NCBI RefSeq assembly: GCF_900446215.1
Contig: NZ_UAQZ01000016.1
Coordinates: 372,001 to 436,000, forward strand
Origin: Burkholderia cenocepacia
Lineage (GTDB): Bacteria > Pseudomonadota > Gammaproteobacteria > Burkholderiales > Burkholderiaceae
Direction: 5' to 3'
DNA: 64,000 nt
Shown: positions 8,895 through 18,250 of the stretch, piece by piece
Numbering within the stretch: position 1 is the first letter of the stretch
How the letters are laid out: the number at the start of each line of letters is the position of its first letter
The notes under the pieces: generated by a model
Told to the model about the DNA's origin: nothing
Database searches by the model: none
Seen by the model: the letters and a program-made list of their open reading frames with translations, nothing else
Made by a program: the position numbers and the translations under genes

Positions 8895-9320
8895 ATGACA
8901 TGTGTATCGGAAGTGATGACGCGCGACGCCGCGACCATCGGCCCGACGCAGAGCCTGCGCGATGCGGCCAAGCTGATGAGCGACCTGAACGTCGGCGCGC
9001 TGCCCGTGTGCGACGGCACGCGGCTGATCGGCATGCTGACGGACCGCGACATCGTCGTGCGCGCGGTGTCGATGGGCGTGCCGCCGAACGAATCGATCGA
9101 GGGCGTCGTCAGCGGGCCCGCGAACTGGTGCTACGAGGACGACGACATCTCGGCGGTGCAAAAGAAGATGGAAGACGCGCAGATTCGTCGCGTGCCGGTG
9201 GTCGACCGGCAGAAGCGGCTGGTCGGCATCGTCGCGCTGGGTGATCTGGCGACGGCCGCCGACGGCGCGATGTCGTCGACGCTCGGCGCGGTATCGGCGC
9301 CGTCGCGCCCGGATCGGTGA
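8895..9320 (+). CDS. CBS-domain pair protein
   Basis: A 141-residue protein made almost entirely of two CBS motifs, starting [22 protein letters not shown] and continuing with [23 protein letters not shown] and [21 protein letters not shown]. Stand-alone CBS pairs bind adenine nucleotides and act as energy or redox sensors, or partner other proteins. The start at 8895 has AAGGAG ideally spaced. The next small gene begins 26 bases downstream, suggesting one transcript. Confidence 0.9.
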   Translation: MTCVSEVMTRDAATIGPTQSLRDAAKLMSDLNVGALPVCDGTRLIGMLTDRDIVVRAVSMGVPPNESIEGVVSGPANWCYEDDDISAVQKKMEDAQIRRVPVVDRQKRLVGIVALGDLATAADGAMSSTLGAVSAPSRPDR

Positions 9321-9346
9321 TCGCCATGGCAGACACGGAGAACGAC

Positions 9347-9616
9347 ATGGACGAAGACAGGGAAACGCAGATTCGCGAGCGGGCGTACCAGCTGTGGCAG
9401 GCGGACGGTGCGCCCGACGGCAGGGCCGACGAATACTGGCAGCGGGCCGAGCAGCAACTCGATGCCGAGGGCAGCAGCGCGGACGGGCGCGCCGAGCAGA
9501 CGGCGGATTTGCCGGCCGACCAGGCCGCGAAGCGCCGCGTTCCGGGCGAGCCGCTGCAGGACGTCGATGCGTTGCCGACCAGCGAGGTCGCGCACGAAAG
9601 GCGGCGCACGCGGTGA
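9347..9616 (+). CDS. DUF2934 small protein
   Basis: An 89-residue hydrophilic protein. Residues 5-35 (RETQIRERAYQLWQ, then GRADEYWQRAEQQL) fit DUF2934, a short domain of unknown function frequent in Rhizobiales and Burkholderia stress loci. The rest is acidic and probably disordered. The ATG at 9347 has GGAG six bases upstream and is preferred over in-frame starts at 9317 and 9326. It probably belongs with the CBS gene. Confidence 0.75.
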   Translation: MDEDRETQIRERAYQLWQADGAPDGRADEYWQRAEQQLDAEGSSADGRAEQTADLPADQAAKRRVPGEPLQDVDALPTSEVAHERRRTR

Positions 9617-9677
9617 AGCGCGGGCCGCCGGCCGGCGGTGTCGAAAATCCGGCAGGCGGCACGGTTCGCGCGATCGG

Positions 9678-9824
9678 TTAGCCGTCCTCGCCCACTTCGG
9701 TCGGGTCCGGCAAGTCGGGCAGGTCGTCGTGGCGCTCGTCGTCGGGCTCCGGCGGCGGAATGTCCGGCGTGTCGGTCATGTCTTCGTCGTTCGGTGTCGC
9801 ATTCGTCGCGTGCGTCGCGCTCAT
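9678..9824 (-). CDS. Small acidic protein, unknown
   Basis: A 48-residue protein, MSATHATNATPNDED at the N-terminus and PDLPDPTEVGEDG at the C-terminus, on the strand opposite its neighbours. The start has an excellent GAGGAG seven bases upstream. It is strongly acidic and proline-rich, without hydrophobic segments or cysteines, so it is likely an intrinsically disordered cytoplasmic protein. No function is recognised. It deserves annotation despite its size because of the ribosome binding site and a codon pattern that continues without interruption to a TAA. Confidence 0.6.
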   Translation of the reverse strand: MSATHATNATPNDEDMTDTPDIPPPEPDDERHDDLPDLPDPTEVGEDG

Positions 9825-10110
9825 GATCGTCCTCCTCGGCATCGAAAGGGTGCCGGCGTGCAGCCGGCATGCCGCTTTCGAGCATCGTGCGTGCCGCGTT
9901 TCGTTCCCGCATCGGCACGGCCGCGTGCGCTGTCCTGACTGCGCCGGATGACGCGTCGCTTGTAATTTCTGTAGCGGATCGACCGGCTGGCGGTGCGCAG
10001 ACGCAGCCCGATGACGGCATGTCGCTTGCTGAAAGCGGTGCAGGCCGCCGCATCGCCCGTCGCGGCGTGGTGTGGCGCAACGCAGTCCTCATCCGGACAG
10101 GGAGACATTC

Positions 10111-10395
10111 ATGACCGAGCACAGTCAACGGCAGGATCCCGCGTCGCCCGACGCGGCGCGTGAGGCGGCCGACGCGCCGCAGCGGCGCAACCCGACCCCC
10201 GGCGGCGGCGAATCGACCGCGCGCCCCGGCCACGCGCCGGGCGGCGGCGAACTCGACACGATTCCGGACGATCAGGCACGCAAGGTCGTGCCGGACGACC
10301 CGCGCCAGACCGAGGTGCGCGATCCGGCCGGCCAGCCGTGGCCGGACGAGCACGACGCGCCGGACGATTCTGGAAATCGGCCGCGGCCGCTGTAG
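10111..10395 (+). CDS. Small proline-rich hydrophilic protein, unknown
   Basis: A 94-residue protein rich in Pro, Asp, Gly and Arg with no predicted fold or membrane segment. GGGAG precedes the ATG at 10111. It lies 64 bases before the SDR gene and probably shares its transcript. Similar low-complexity proteins occur beside general-stress genes in Burkholderia; a role as a stress-induced disordered protein is only a guess. Confidence 0.65.
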   Translation: MTEHSQRQDPASPDAAREAADAPQRRNPTPGGGESTARPGHAPGGGELDTIPDDQARKVVPDDPRQTEVRDPAGQPWPDEHDAPDDSGNRPRPL

Positions 10396-10458
10396 CGCGC
10401 GCGTCGGCCGAATGGTCGCGTCCGGTTCCACACCGCCAACCACGCACCGGAGTCCATC

Positions 10459-11469
10459 ATGTCATCAGACGAAGTTTCCGAATCCCGTCGCAAATGGGTG
10501 CAGGGCACGACGGCCGGACTGGTCGCCAGCGTCGCCCTGCCGACGATCGCGCAGACGGGCGGCGGCCCGCCCGACGACGCCGGCGATACGGCGCCGCGCG
10601 ATCCGCGCACGCTTTATCCGCATGCGCCGTTTCCGCAGCAGCACCAGCCGTGGCCGGGCCTCGCGGGCCGGATGACGCCGCGCCCCGATCACGGCGAGCG
10701 CAGCTATCGCGGCAGCGGCCGGCTCGACGGCCGCAAGGCGCTGATCACCGGTGGCGACTCGGGCATCGGCCGCGCGGTCGCGATCGCCTGTGCACGAGAA
10801 GGCGCGGACGTCGCGATCGTCTATCTGCCCGACGAGGAGCCCGATGCGCGCGAAGTCGTGGACCTGATCCGCAGCGCGGGGCGCAAGGCCGTGCCGCTGC
10901 CGGTCGACATCCGCAGCGAAGGCGCGTGCAACGGGCTCGTCGAGCGGGCCGTCGCCGCGCTCGGCGGGCTCGACATCCTCGTGAACAACGCGGCCCGCCA
11001 GCAGAGCCATGAATCGATCCTCGACATCAGCACCGAGCAGTTCGACTGGACGCTGCGCACCAATCTTTATGCGATGTTCTGGATCACGCGGGCTGCCATT
11101 CCGCACATGCCGGCCGGTTCGGCGATCGTCAACACGACGTCGGTCAATGCGTACGATCCGTCCGCGAACCTGCTGGACTACGCGATGACGAAAGCGGCGA
11201 TCGCGAATTTCACGAAGGGGCTCGCGAAGCAGATGATCCAGCGCGGCATCCGCATCAACGGCGTTGCGCCGGGGCCATTCTGGACGCCGCTGCAGGTCAG
11301 CGGCGGACAGACGACACACAACGTCGAGAAATTCGGCGAGCAGGTGCCGATGGGGCGGCCGGGACAACCGGCCGAGATCGCATCGATCTATGTCGAACTG
11401 CTTTCGTCGCGTTCGAGCTACGTGACCGGGCAGATCTATGGTGCGTCGGGCGGTGCAGGGCAGCCATAG
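10459..11469 (+). CDS. SDR family oxidoreductase with Tat-like N-terminus (YghA-like)
   Basis: A 336-residue protein. Residues 87 on form a complete SDR: TGGDSGIG nucleotide motif, NNAA, a catalytic serine in NTTSVNAY and the active pair in YAMTK. The first 35 residues contain SRRKWVQGTTAGLVASVAL, which looks like a twin-arginine signal, followed by a Pro-rich linker. This architecture matches the YghA/YdaD general-stress reductases. It may be exported folded with its cofactor. Substrates are unknown. Confidence 0.88.
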   Translation: MSSDEVSESRRKWVQGTTAGLVASVALPTIAQTGGGPPDDAGDTAPRDPRTLYPHAPFPQQHQPWPGLAGRMTPRPDHGERSYRGSGRLDGRKALITGGDSGIGRAVAIACAREGADVAIVYLPDEEPDAREVVDLIRSAGRKAVPLPVDIRSEGACNGLVERAVAALGGLDILVNNAARQQSHESILDISTEQFDWTLRTNLYAMFWITRAAIPHMPAGSAIVNTTSVNAYDPSANLLDYAMTKAAIANFTKGLAKQMIQRGIRINGVAPGPFWTPLQVSGGQTTHNVEKFGEQVPMGRPGQPAEIASIYVELLSSRSSYVTGQIYGASGGAGQP

Positions 11470-11590
11470 TCGGCTCGCGGTGCAGGGCGATGCGGCAGGG
11501 TGCGGGCGGACCCTTTGGTCATCGGCGCCGGTCGGACGACTCCGCGCCCATTTCACGCCCGATCGGCGCCGTATGCGCGAGCAGCGATCT

Positions 11591-11659
11591 TTATCACCGC
11601 AGCAGATAAACGTATCCGAATCGCTTCGTTGACGCACGCCGGCACGCACTCGTAGATTC
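11591..11659 (+). promoter_or_regulatory. Promoter with LysR-type box upstream of the TauD-like gene
   Basis: TTTATC and GATAAA arms nine bases apart (11591-11611) contain the classical LysR-family ATC-N9-GAT pattern. They are followed by TTGACG (11630-11635), an 18-base spacer and TAGATT (11654-11659), a good sigma-70 match, 28 bases before the GTG start. A CysB/Cbl-type sulfur regulator would fit the genes that follow; this is inference. Confidence 0.5.
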
Positions 11660-11687
11660 GCGTTTTGACCGAATCAGGGGCCGTGCC

Positions 11688-12614
11688 GTGACGACTACCG
11701 CCATCCGCGACGCCGCAACGCTTTCCGCCGGGCATCCCGCCTTGCGGCCGGACGGCGCGGCGCAGCATTTCGACATCGTGCCGTTCGACGCGCCGCTCGG
11801 CGCCGAGGTGATCGGCCTCGACCTGTCGCAACCGCTCGACGCCGACGATTTCGCGCGCATCCATCGTGCGCATCTCGATCACCACGTGCTGGTGTTTCGC
11901 GACCAGCGCATCACGCCGGACGAGCACATCGCATTCAGCCGCCGCTTCGGCCCGCTGCAGATTCACGTGCTGCACCAGTTCGCGCTGGCCGGTCACCCGG
12001 AAGTGCTGATCGTGTCGAACATCGTCGAGAACGGCAAACCGGTCGGGCTCGGCGATGCCGGCCATTTCTGGCACTCCGACCTGTCGTACAAGGAAAAACC
12101 GAGCCTCGGCTCGCTGCTGCACGCGCAGGAGCTGCCGGCCGAAGGCGGCGACACGTTGTTCGCGAACATGCATCTCGCGTGGGACACGCTGCCGGCCCAC
12201 CTGCGCCGCGCGGTCGAAGGGCGGCGCGCCGAGCATACGTATCTCGCGCGCTATGCGGAACTGCAGGCGCGCAGCCCGTGGCGGCCCAACCTGTCGCCCG
12301 AGCAGATCGCGCAGGTCGCCGCGGTCGTGCATCCGGTCGTGCGCACGCATCCGGAAACCGGCCGCAAGGCGCTGTTCGTCAGCGAGCATTTCACGACGCG
12401 CATCGTCGGGCTGCCGGAAGACGAAAGCCGCGCGCTGCTCGACGAACTGTTCACACACAGCGTGCGCGCCGAGCACCTGTATCGGCACGCATGGCGCGAC
12501 CACGATCTGGTGTTCTGGGACAACCGTTCGCTGATGCATCTCGCCGCCGGCACGCCCGACCACCTGCGCCGCAAGCTGTACCGCACGACGATCGAAGGCG
12601 ACGCGCCTTTCTGA
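11688..12614 (+). CDS. TauD/TfdA family 2-oxoglutarate dioxygenase
   Basis: A 308-residue Fe(II)/2-oxoglutarate dioxygenase. Metal ligands are visible as H129-x-D131 (FWHSDLSYKE) and H284 (WDNRSLMHLA); an arginine in RRKLYRTT near 295-299 would bind 2-oxoglutarate. Family members oxygenate taurine, alkyl sulfonates or sulfates and aryloxy acids, releasing sulfite or sulfate from organosulfur compounds. Its position at the head of an SsuABC-type importer and near a sulfite dehydrogenase suggests an organosulfur substrate. The start is GTG. It probably forms an operon with the binding protein 49 bases downstream. Confidence 0.88.
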   Translation: MTTTAIRDAATLSAGHPALRPDGAAQHFDIVPFDAPLGAEVIGLDLSQPLDADDFARIHRAHLDHHVLVFRDQRITPDEHIAFSRRFGPLQIHVLHQFALAGHPEVLIVSNIVENGKPVGLGDAGHFWHSDLSYKEKPSLGSLLHAQELPAEGGDTLFANMHLAWDTLPAHLRRAVEGRRAEHTYLARYAELQARSPWRPNLSPEQIAQVAAVVHPVVRTHPETGRKALFVSEHFTTRIVGLPEDESRALLDELFTHSVRAEHLYRHAWRDHDLVFWDNRSLMHLAAGTPDHLRRKLYRTTIEGDAPF

Positions 12615-12663
12615 GCCGCACGCCCCCGTCATTCATTTCCGCCCCTTCCTGACCGGAGTTCCG

Positions 12664-13695
12664 ATGTCGTTCTCGTTCTTGCCGGCGCGTCGCGCGCTGG
12701 CGGCCACGCTCACCGCCGCGCTCGCCTTCGCGGGCGCGGTCATCCCGCAAGCCGCGCACGCGGAGGGCCGCATCCGCATCGCCGAGCAGTTCGGCGTCGT
12801 CTACCTGATGCTGAACGTCGCGCGCGACCAGCAACTGATCGAGAAGGAAGGGCGCAAGGCCGGCCTCGACATCAAGGTCGACTGGGTGCGGCTGTCGGGC
12901 GGCGCGGCCGTGAACGACGCGCTGCTGTCCGGCGCGGTCGACGTCGCGGGCGCGGGCGTCGGGCCGCTGTTGACCGTGTGGGACCGCACGCGCGGCCGGC
13001 AGAACGTGAAGGGCGTCGCGTCGCTCGGCAATTTCCCGTACTACCTCGTCAGCAGCAACCCGAACGTGAAGACGATCGCCGACCTGAGCGCGAAGGACCG
13101 CATCGCGGTGCCGGCGGTCGGCGTGTCGGTGCAGTCGCGCGTGCTGCAGTACGCCGCGGCGAAGCAGTGGGGCGACAAGCAGTTCGACAAGCTCGACGCG
13201 TTCACGCAGGCGATCCCGCACCCCGATGCGACGGCCGCGATTCTTGCGAACAGCAACGTGATCACCGGCCATTTCGGCAATCCGCCGTTCCAGGAACAGG
13301 AGCTCGCCGGCAACCCGAACGCGCACATCGTGCTGAATTCCTATGACGTGCTGGGCGGCCCGAGCTCCGCGACGGTGCTGTACGCGACCGAGAAATTCCG
13401 CGACGACAACCCGAAGACCTACCGCGCGTTCGTCGCCGCGCTGGCCGACGCCGCACGGCAGATCGCGGCCGACCCGGAGCGCGCGGCCGATACCTATATT
13501 CGCGTGAACGGGTCGAAGATCGATCGCGCGCTGCTGCTGAAGATCCTGCGCAATCCGCAGGTGCAGTTCAAGACCGCGCCGCAGAACACGCTGCCGCTCG
13601 CGCAGTTCATGCATCGCACCGGTGCGATCCGCAACGAACCGAAGTCGTGGCGCGACTACTTCTTCGACGATCCCGCGACGGCCGGCGGCAGTTGA
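12664..13695 (+). CDS. ABC transporter substrate-binding protein (NitT/TauT/SsuA type)
   Basis: A 343-residue periplasmic protein with a Sec signal peptide (cleaved after AHA near residue 32) and an NMT1/SsuA-like fold. It begins GRIRIAEQFGVVYLMLNVA and contains SGAVDVAGAGVGPLL. It would capture a sulfonate-like or related ligand for the ATPase and permease downstream. GGAG precedes the ATG. A stable hairpin directly after its stop could raise its level relative to the transporter genes. The ligand is unknown. Confidence 0.88.
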   Translation: MSFSFLPARRALAATLTAALAFAGAVIPQAAHAEGRIRIAEQFGVVYLMLNVARDQQLIEKEGRKAGLDIKVDWVRLSGGAAVNDALLSGAVDVAGAGVGPLLTVWDRTRGRQNVKGVASLGNFPYYLVSSNPNVKTIADLSAKDRIAVPAVGVSVQSRVLQYAAAKQWGDKQFDKLDAFTQAIPHPDATAAILANSNVITGHFGNPPFQEQELAGNPNAHIVLNSYDVLGGPSSATVLYATEKFRDDNPKTYRAFVAALADAARQIAADPERAADTYIRVNGSKIDRALLLKILRNPQVQFKTAPQNTLPLAQFMHRTGAIRNEPKSWRDYFFDDPATAGGS

Positions 13696-13719
13696 GCGGC
13701 GTCGACGCTGCGACGCCGC
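13696..13719 (+). terminator. Intra-operon hairpin after the binding-protein gene
   Basis: Perfect arms GCGGCGTC and GACGCCGC, 8-base loop, beginning one base after the TGA. Hairpins here commonly act as partial terminators or as 3' protection for the binding-protein mRNA. Confidence 0.45.
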
Positions 13720-14355
13720 GATCGACGCTTATGCGGCGGCGCGGTTTCGATATGCGCAATCGATGGTTGGTCCGCACGACGCCTGGCCGTATGTTGATGC
13801 TTTTCCCGCAAGAGATTCGATCGTGAACGCCACTTCTCCCCGAACCTGGTTTCCGCCGTATACGGCACGCAGCGGCGCGTCGCCGGCCGCGTCCGCCGCA
13901 TCCGATGCAGGTGCCGCCGGGCGGCCGGCGGCGCATGCCGCGCAGGCCGGCGCGCACAGCGAACGCCTGCTCGCCATCGACGAGGTCAGCCTCGAATACC
14001 GCAGCGGCACGCGGATCGTGCGCGCGACGCATCAGGTGAGCTTCGACGTGTACGGCAGCGACCGCTTCGTGCTGCTCGGCCCGTCGGGGTGCGGGAAGTC
14101 GACGTTGCTGAAGGCGATCGCCGGCTTCATCGAGCCCGTCTCGGGTTCGATCGCGCTCGACGGCCGGCCCGTGCGCGGGCCGGGGCCCGACCGCGTCGTC
14201 GTGTTCCAGGAGTTCGACCAGTTGCCGCCGTGGAAGACGGTCGTCGAGAACGTCGCGTTTCCGTTGCGCGCCGCCGCGAAGCTGTCGCGCGCCGAAGCCC
14301 GCGAGCGCGCGCTGCACTATCTCGACAAGGTCGGCCTGAGTAACCGTCTTCCGAG

Positions 14356-15492
<1,137 letters not shown>

Positions 15493-15494
15493 CC

Positions 15495-15508
15495 GTACTG
15501 GTCAGTAC
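15495..15508. repeat. Subterminal palindrome in the IS left end
   Basis: GTACTG and CAGTAC arms around GT, about ten bases inside the element boundary, upstream of the predicted bridge RNA. It may be a recombinase or promoter element; its function is unknown. Confidence 0.45.
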
Positions 15509-15928
15509 TGAACATACAAGCGCGTTTGCCGATGCCTATCCGCATACGCTGTCGGGCGGCATGAAGCAGCGCGTCGCGATTGCACGGGCACTGGCGATGC
15601 AGCCGCGCGTGCTGCTGATGGACGAGCCGTTCGCCGCGCTCGACGCGCTCACGCGCCGCAAGATGCAGGAGGAACTGCTGCGGCTGTGGGACGAATTCCG
15701 CTTCACGCTGCTGTTCGTCACGCACTCGATCGAGGAGGCGCTCGTGGTCGGCAACCGGATTCTGCTGCTGTCGCCGCATCCGGGCCGCGTGCGGGCGGAA
15801 CTCAACAGTCACGAGCATTCGCTCGACAACGTCGACACCGGCGACTTCCGCGACCACGTCGCGCGGATCCACCGCCTGCTGTTCGACACCGACGCACCGC
15901 ACGTACCGACGACGGAGGACGCCGCATC

Positions 15929-16816
15929 ATGAGTACGATCGATCCGGTCCTGCCGCCGCTGCCGCCCGTGCGCGCTGAATACACGCGTCCGCTCGACCCG
16001 CTGCCCGACGCCGAACGCGCGGCGCCGGCGCCGCTGTCGCGCCGCATCGCCGGTGCCACGTGGTTTCGCCGCGGCGTCATCGCGCTCGTGCTGATCGCCG
16101 TGTGGGAGATCGTCGCGCGCATCGTCGCGAACGATCTGCTCGTCCCGACCTTCGGCGCGACGCTGGCCGCGTTCGTGCAGGGCATCGAGTCGGGCGAACT
16201 GCTGGTCAAGACCGGCATCTCGATGTCGGTGCTGCTGCGCGGCTATGCGCTGGGCGTGCTGCTGGCGTTCGCGCTGACGTCGCTGGCGGTATCCACGCGC
16301 ATCGGCCGCGATCTGCTGACGATGCTCACGTCGATGTTCAATCCGCTGCCGTCGATCGCGTTGCTGCCGATCGCGCTGCTGTGGTTCGGGCTCGGCACCG
16401 GCAGCCTGCTGTTCGTGCTCGTGCATGCGGTGCTGTGGCCGCTCGCGCTCAGCATCTATACCGGTTTCGTCGGCGTGCCCGCCACGCTGAAAATGGCCGG
16501 GCGCAACTATGGGCTCACGGGCCTGCGCCAGATCGCGCTGATCCTCGTGCCGGCCGCGCTGCCGTCGATCCTGTCGGGCCTGCGCGTCGGCTGGGCCTTC
16601 GCGTGGCGCACGCTGATCGCGGCCGAGCTCGTGTTCGGCGCGAGCGCGGGGCAGGGCGGCCTCGGCTGGTACATCTTCCAGAACCGCAACGAGCTGTACA
16701 CGGACCGCGTGTTCGCGGGCCTCGCGGCCGTCATCGTGATCGGGCTGCTGGTCGAGAACCTCGTGTTCGATACGCTCGAACGCGCGACCGTGCGGCGCTG
16801 GGGGATTCAGCACTGA
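15929..16816 (+). CDS. ABC transporter permease (SsuC/TauC type)
   Basis: A 295-residue inner-membrane protein of the BPD_transp_1 family. It has about six membrane segments after a 45-residue cytoplasmic N-terminus. The EAA-type loop is AGRNYGLTGLRQIALILVPAALP, in family position. Its ATG overlaps the ATPase stop (ATGA), so translation is normally coupled to the ATPase. With the ATPase split by the IS, both coupling and function are doubtful unless another ATPase substitutes or the element supplies a promoter. Confidence 0.9.
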   Translation: MSTIDPVLPPLPPVRAEYTRPLDPLPDAERAAPAPLSRRIAGATWFRRGVIALVLIAVWEIVARIVANDLLVPTFGATLAAFVQGIESGELLVKTGISMSVLLRGYALGVLLAFALTSLAVSTRIGRDLLTMLTSMFNPLPSIALLPIALLWFGLGTGSLLFVLVHAVLWPLALSIYTGFVGVPATLKMAGRNYGLTGLRQIALILVPAALPSILSGLRVGWAFAWRTLIAAELVFGASAGQGGLGWYIFQNRNELYTDRVFAGLAAVIVIGLLVENLVFDTLERATVRRWGIQH

Positions 16817-16978
16817 CGCGCCCGTCCGCGATCAATCCCGGCGCGGGCATAACGTAAGCTGAAATCGGCTTTTCACGCGCGCCGGGTGCGTCCCTATACT
16901 CAGCGGACGGCGTGTAACGTACGCCCCGTCGCGCGCTGCCGCGACATTCCCCGATCTGCCCGAACAAGGACCTGCCGA

Positions 16979-18196
16979 ATGACTGCCCGTGATGCCGTCG
17001 ATCCGCGCGACGCATTGCGCGACGCGCTTGCCGCGCTGCCCGATCTCGCGACTGCGATCGGGCAGGATGCCGCCCAGCGCGAGGCGCGTCGCGAACTGCC
17101 GTTCGACGGCTTCGCGCTCTTCCGGCGCTCGGCGCTGGGTGCGCTGCGGATTCCGGTCGCGCGCGACGGCCTGGGCGGCACGCTGGTCGACCTGTTCGAT
17201 GCGATCGCGACGCTGGCGGCCGCCGATTCGAATCTCGCGCATGCGCTGCGCATCCACTACGACCAGACCGAGACGCTGCGGCTGTCGCCGCGTACGGCGT
17301 TCAACGACGTGCAGCTCGAGCGTGTGCTGGCCGGCGCGATCTTCGGCGGCGCGTCGACCGAACGCGGCACGTCGCGCCCGGGCGAGAACACGACCGTGCT
17401 GCGCCGCGACGGCGATCACCATCGCGTGACGGGTCGCAAATACTATTCGACGGGCACCGCGTTTGCCGATTTCGCGCGCATCAACGTGGAGAACGAGCAG
17501 GGCGACGCGCTCGCCGTGATCGTTCCGGTGGCGCGCGACGGCCTGCAGGTGCTCGACGACTGGGACGGCATGGGCCAGCGCATGACCGCGAGCGGCAGCC
17601 TGGTGCTGAACGACGTGCAGGTGTTCGCGGACGAAGTCGCCCCACGCGACGGGTCGACGCTCGTCGGCCGGCATTGCGGCGCGCTGCGGCAGTTGCATCT
17701 GGTCGCGACCGGCGCGGGCATCGTGCGCAACGTGGTGGCCGATGCACGCCGCTACGTGCTCGCGCATGGTCGTCCCGCGCTGCACAGCCCGGCGGCGACC
17801 GCGCGCGACGATCACTTCATCCAGCAGATCGTCGGCGAGCTGTCCGCGCACAGCCATGCGATCGACGCGCTCGTGCGAGAAAACGCGCGTGCGCTCGACC
17901 GCTCCGCCGATGCGATCGAGGCGGGCGCCGCCGATGCGGATACGCTCGTGCTCGACAGCACCCTCGCGACCGCGCGCACGCAACTGATCGTCAGCAAGCT
18001 CGCGCTGCATGCGGCCGAGCGGCTGTTCGAAGTGGGCGGCGCGTCGGCAACGGCGCGCGAGCACAACTTCGATCGCCACTGGCGCAACCTGCGCACGATC
18101 TTCAGCCACAACCCGTTGCTGCACAAGGCGCGCGTGGTGGGCGATTACGTGTTGAACGGCGTGACGACGCACCTGACCGAAGGGCGCGTGTTCTGA
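16979..18196 (+). CDS. Acyl-CoA dehydrogenase-like flavin monooxygenase (SfnC/DszC type)
   Basis: A 405-residue protein with the acyl-CoA dehydrogenase fold: an N-terminal helical domain, a middle beta domain (FGGASTERG, then GRKYYSTGTAFADFARI) and a C-terminal helical domain ending DYVLNGVTTHLTEGRVF. The C-terminal half resembles SfnC and DszC, which use reduced flavin and oxygen on organosulfur compounds, more than true acyl-CoA dehydrogenases; the usual catalytic glutamate is not apparent. AAGGA lies 8 bases before the ATG. The 162-base gap upstream contains TATACT at 16895-16900 as a possible -10. The context supports sulfur scavenging. Confidence 0.8.
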   Translation: MTARDAVDPRDALRDALAALPDLATAIGQDAAQREARRELPFDGFALFRRSALGALRIPVARDGLGGTLVDLFDAIATLAAADSNLAHALRIHYDQTETLRLSPRTAFNDVQLERVLAGAIFGGASTERGTSRPGENTTVLRRDGDHHRVTGRKYYSTGTAFADFARINVENEQGDALAVIVPVARDGLQVLDDWDGMGQRMTASGSLVLNDVQVFADEVAPRDGSTLVGRHCGALRQLHLVATGAGIVRNVVADARRYVLAHGRPALHSPAATARDDHFIQQIVGELSAHSHAIDALVRENARALDRSADAIEAGAADADTLVLDSTLATARTQLIVSKLALHAAERLFEVGGASATAREHNFDRHWRNLRTIFSHNPLLHKARVVGDYVLNGVTTHLTEGRVF

Positions 18197-18250
18197 CGAC
18201 GGCCGCGGGCGGTTGCTGCTACGCCGTCGCGCCGCGTTGCAGCGCCGACT

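Noticed and set aside
16649-16656. A GGGCAGGG motif as FtsK-orienting (KOPS) support for the dif candidate
   Set aside because: A single G-rich octamer in GC-rich coding DNA is uninformative without counts and polarity over the whole replicon.
16860-16900. TGAAA/TTTCA repeat with TATACT as a promoter of the SfnC-like gene
   Set aside because: The -35 match is poor and the spacer is 19 bases; mentioned only as a possible -10.
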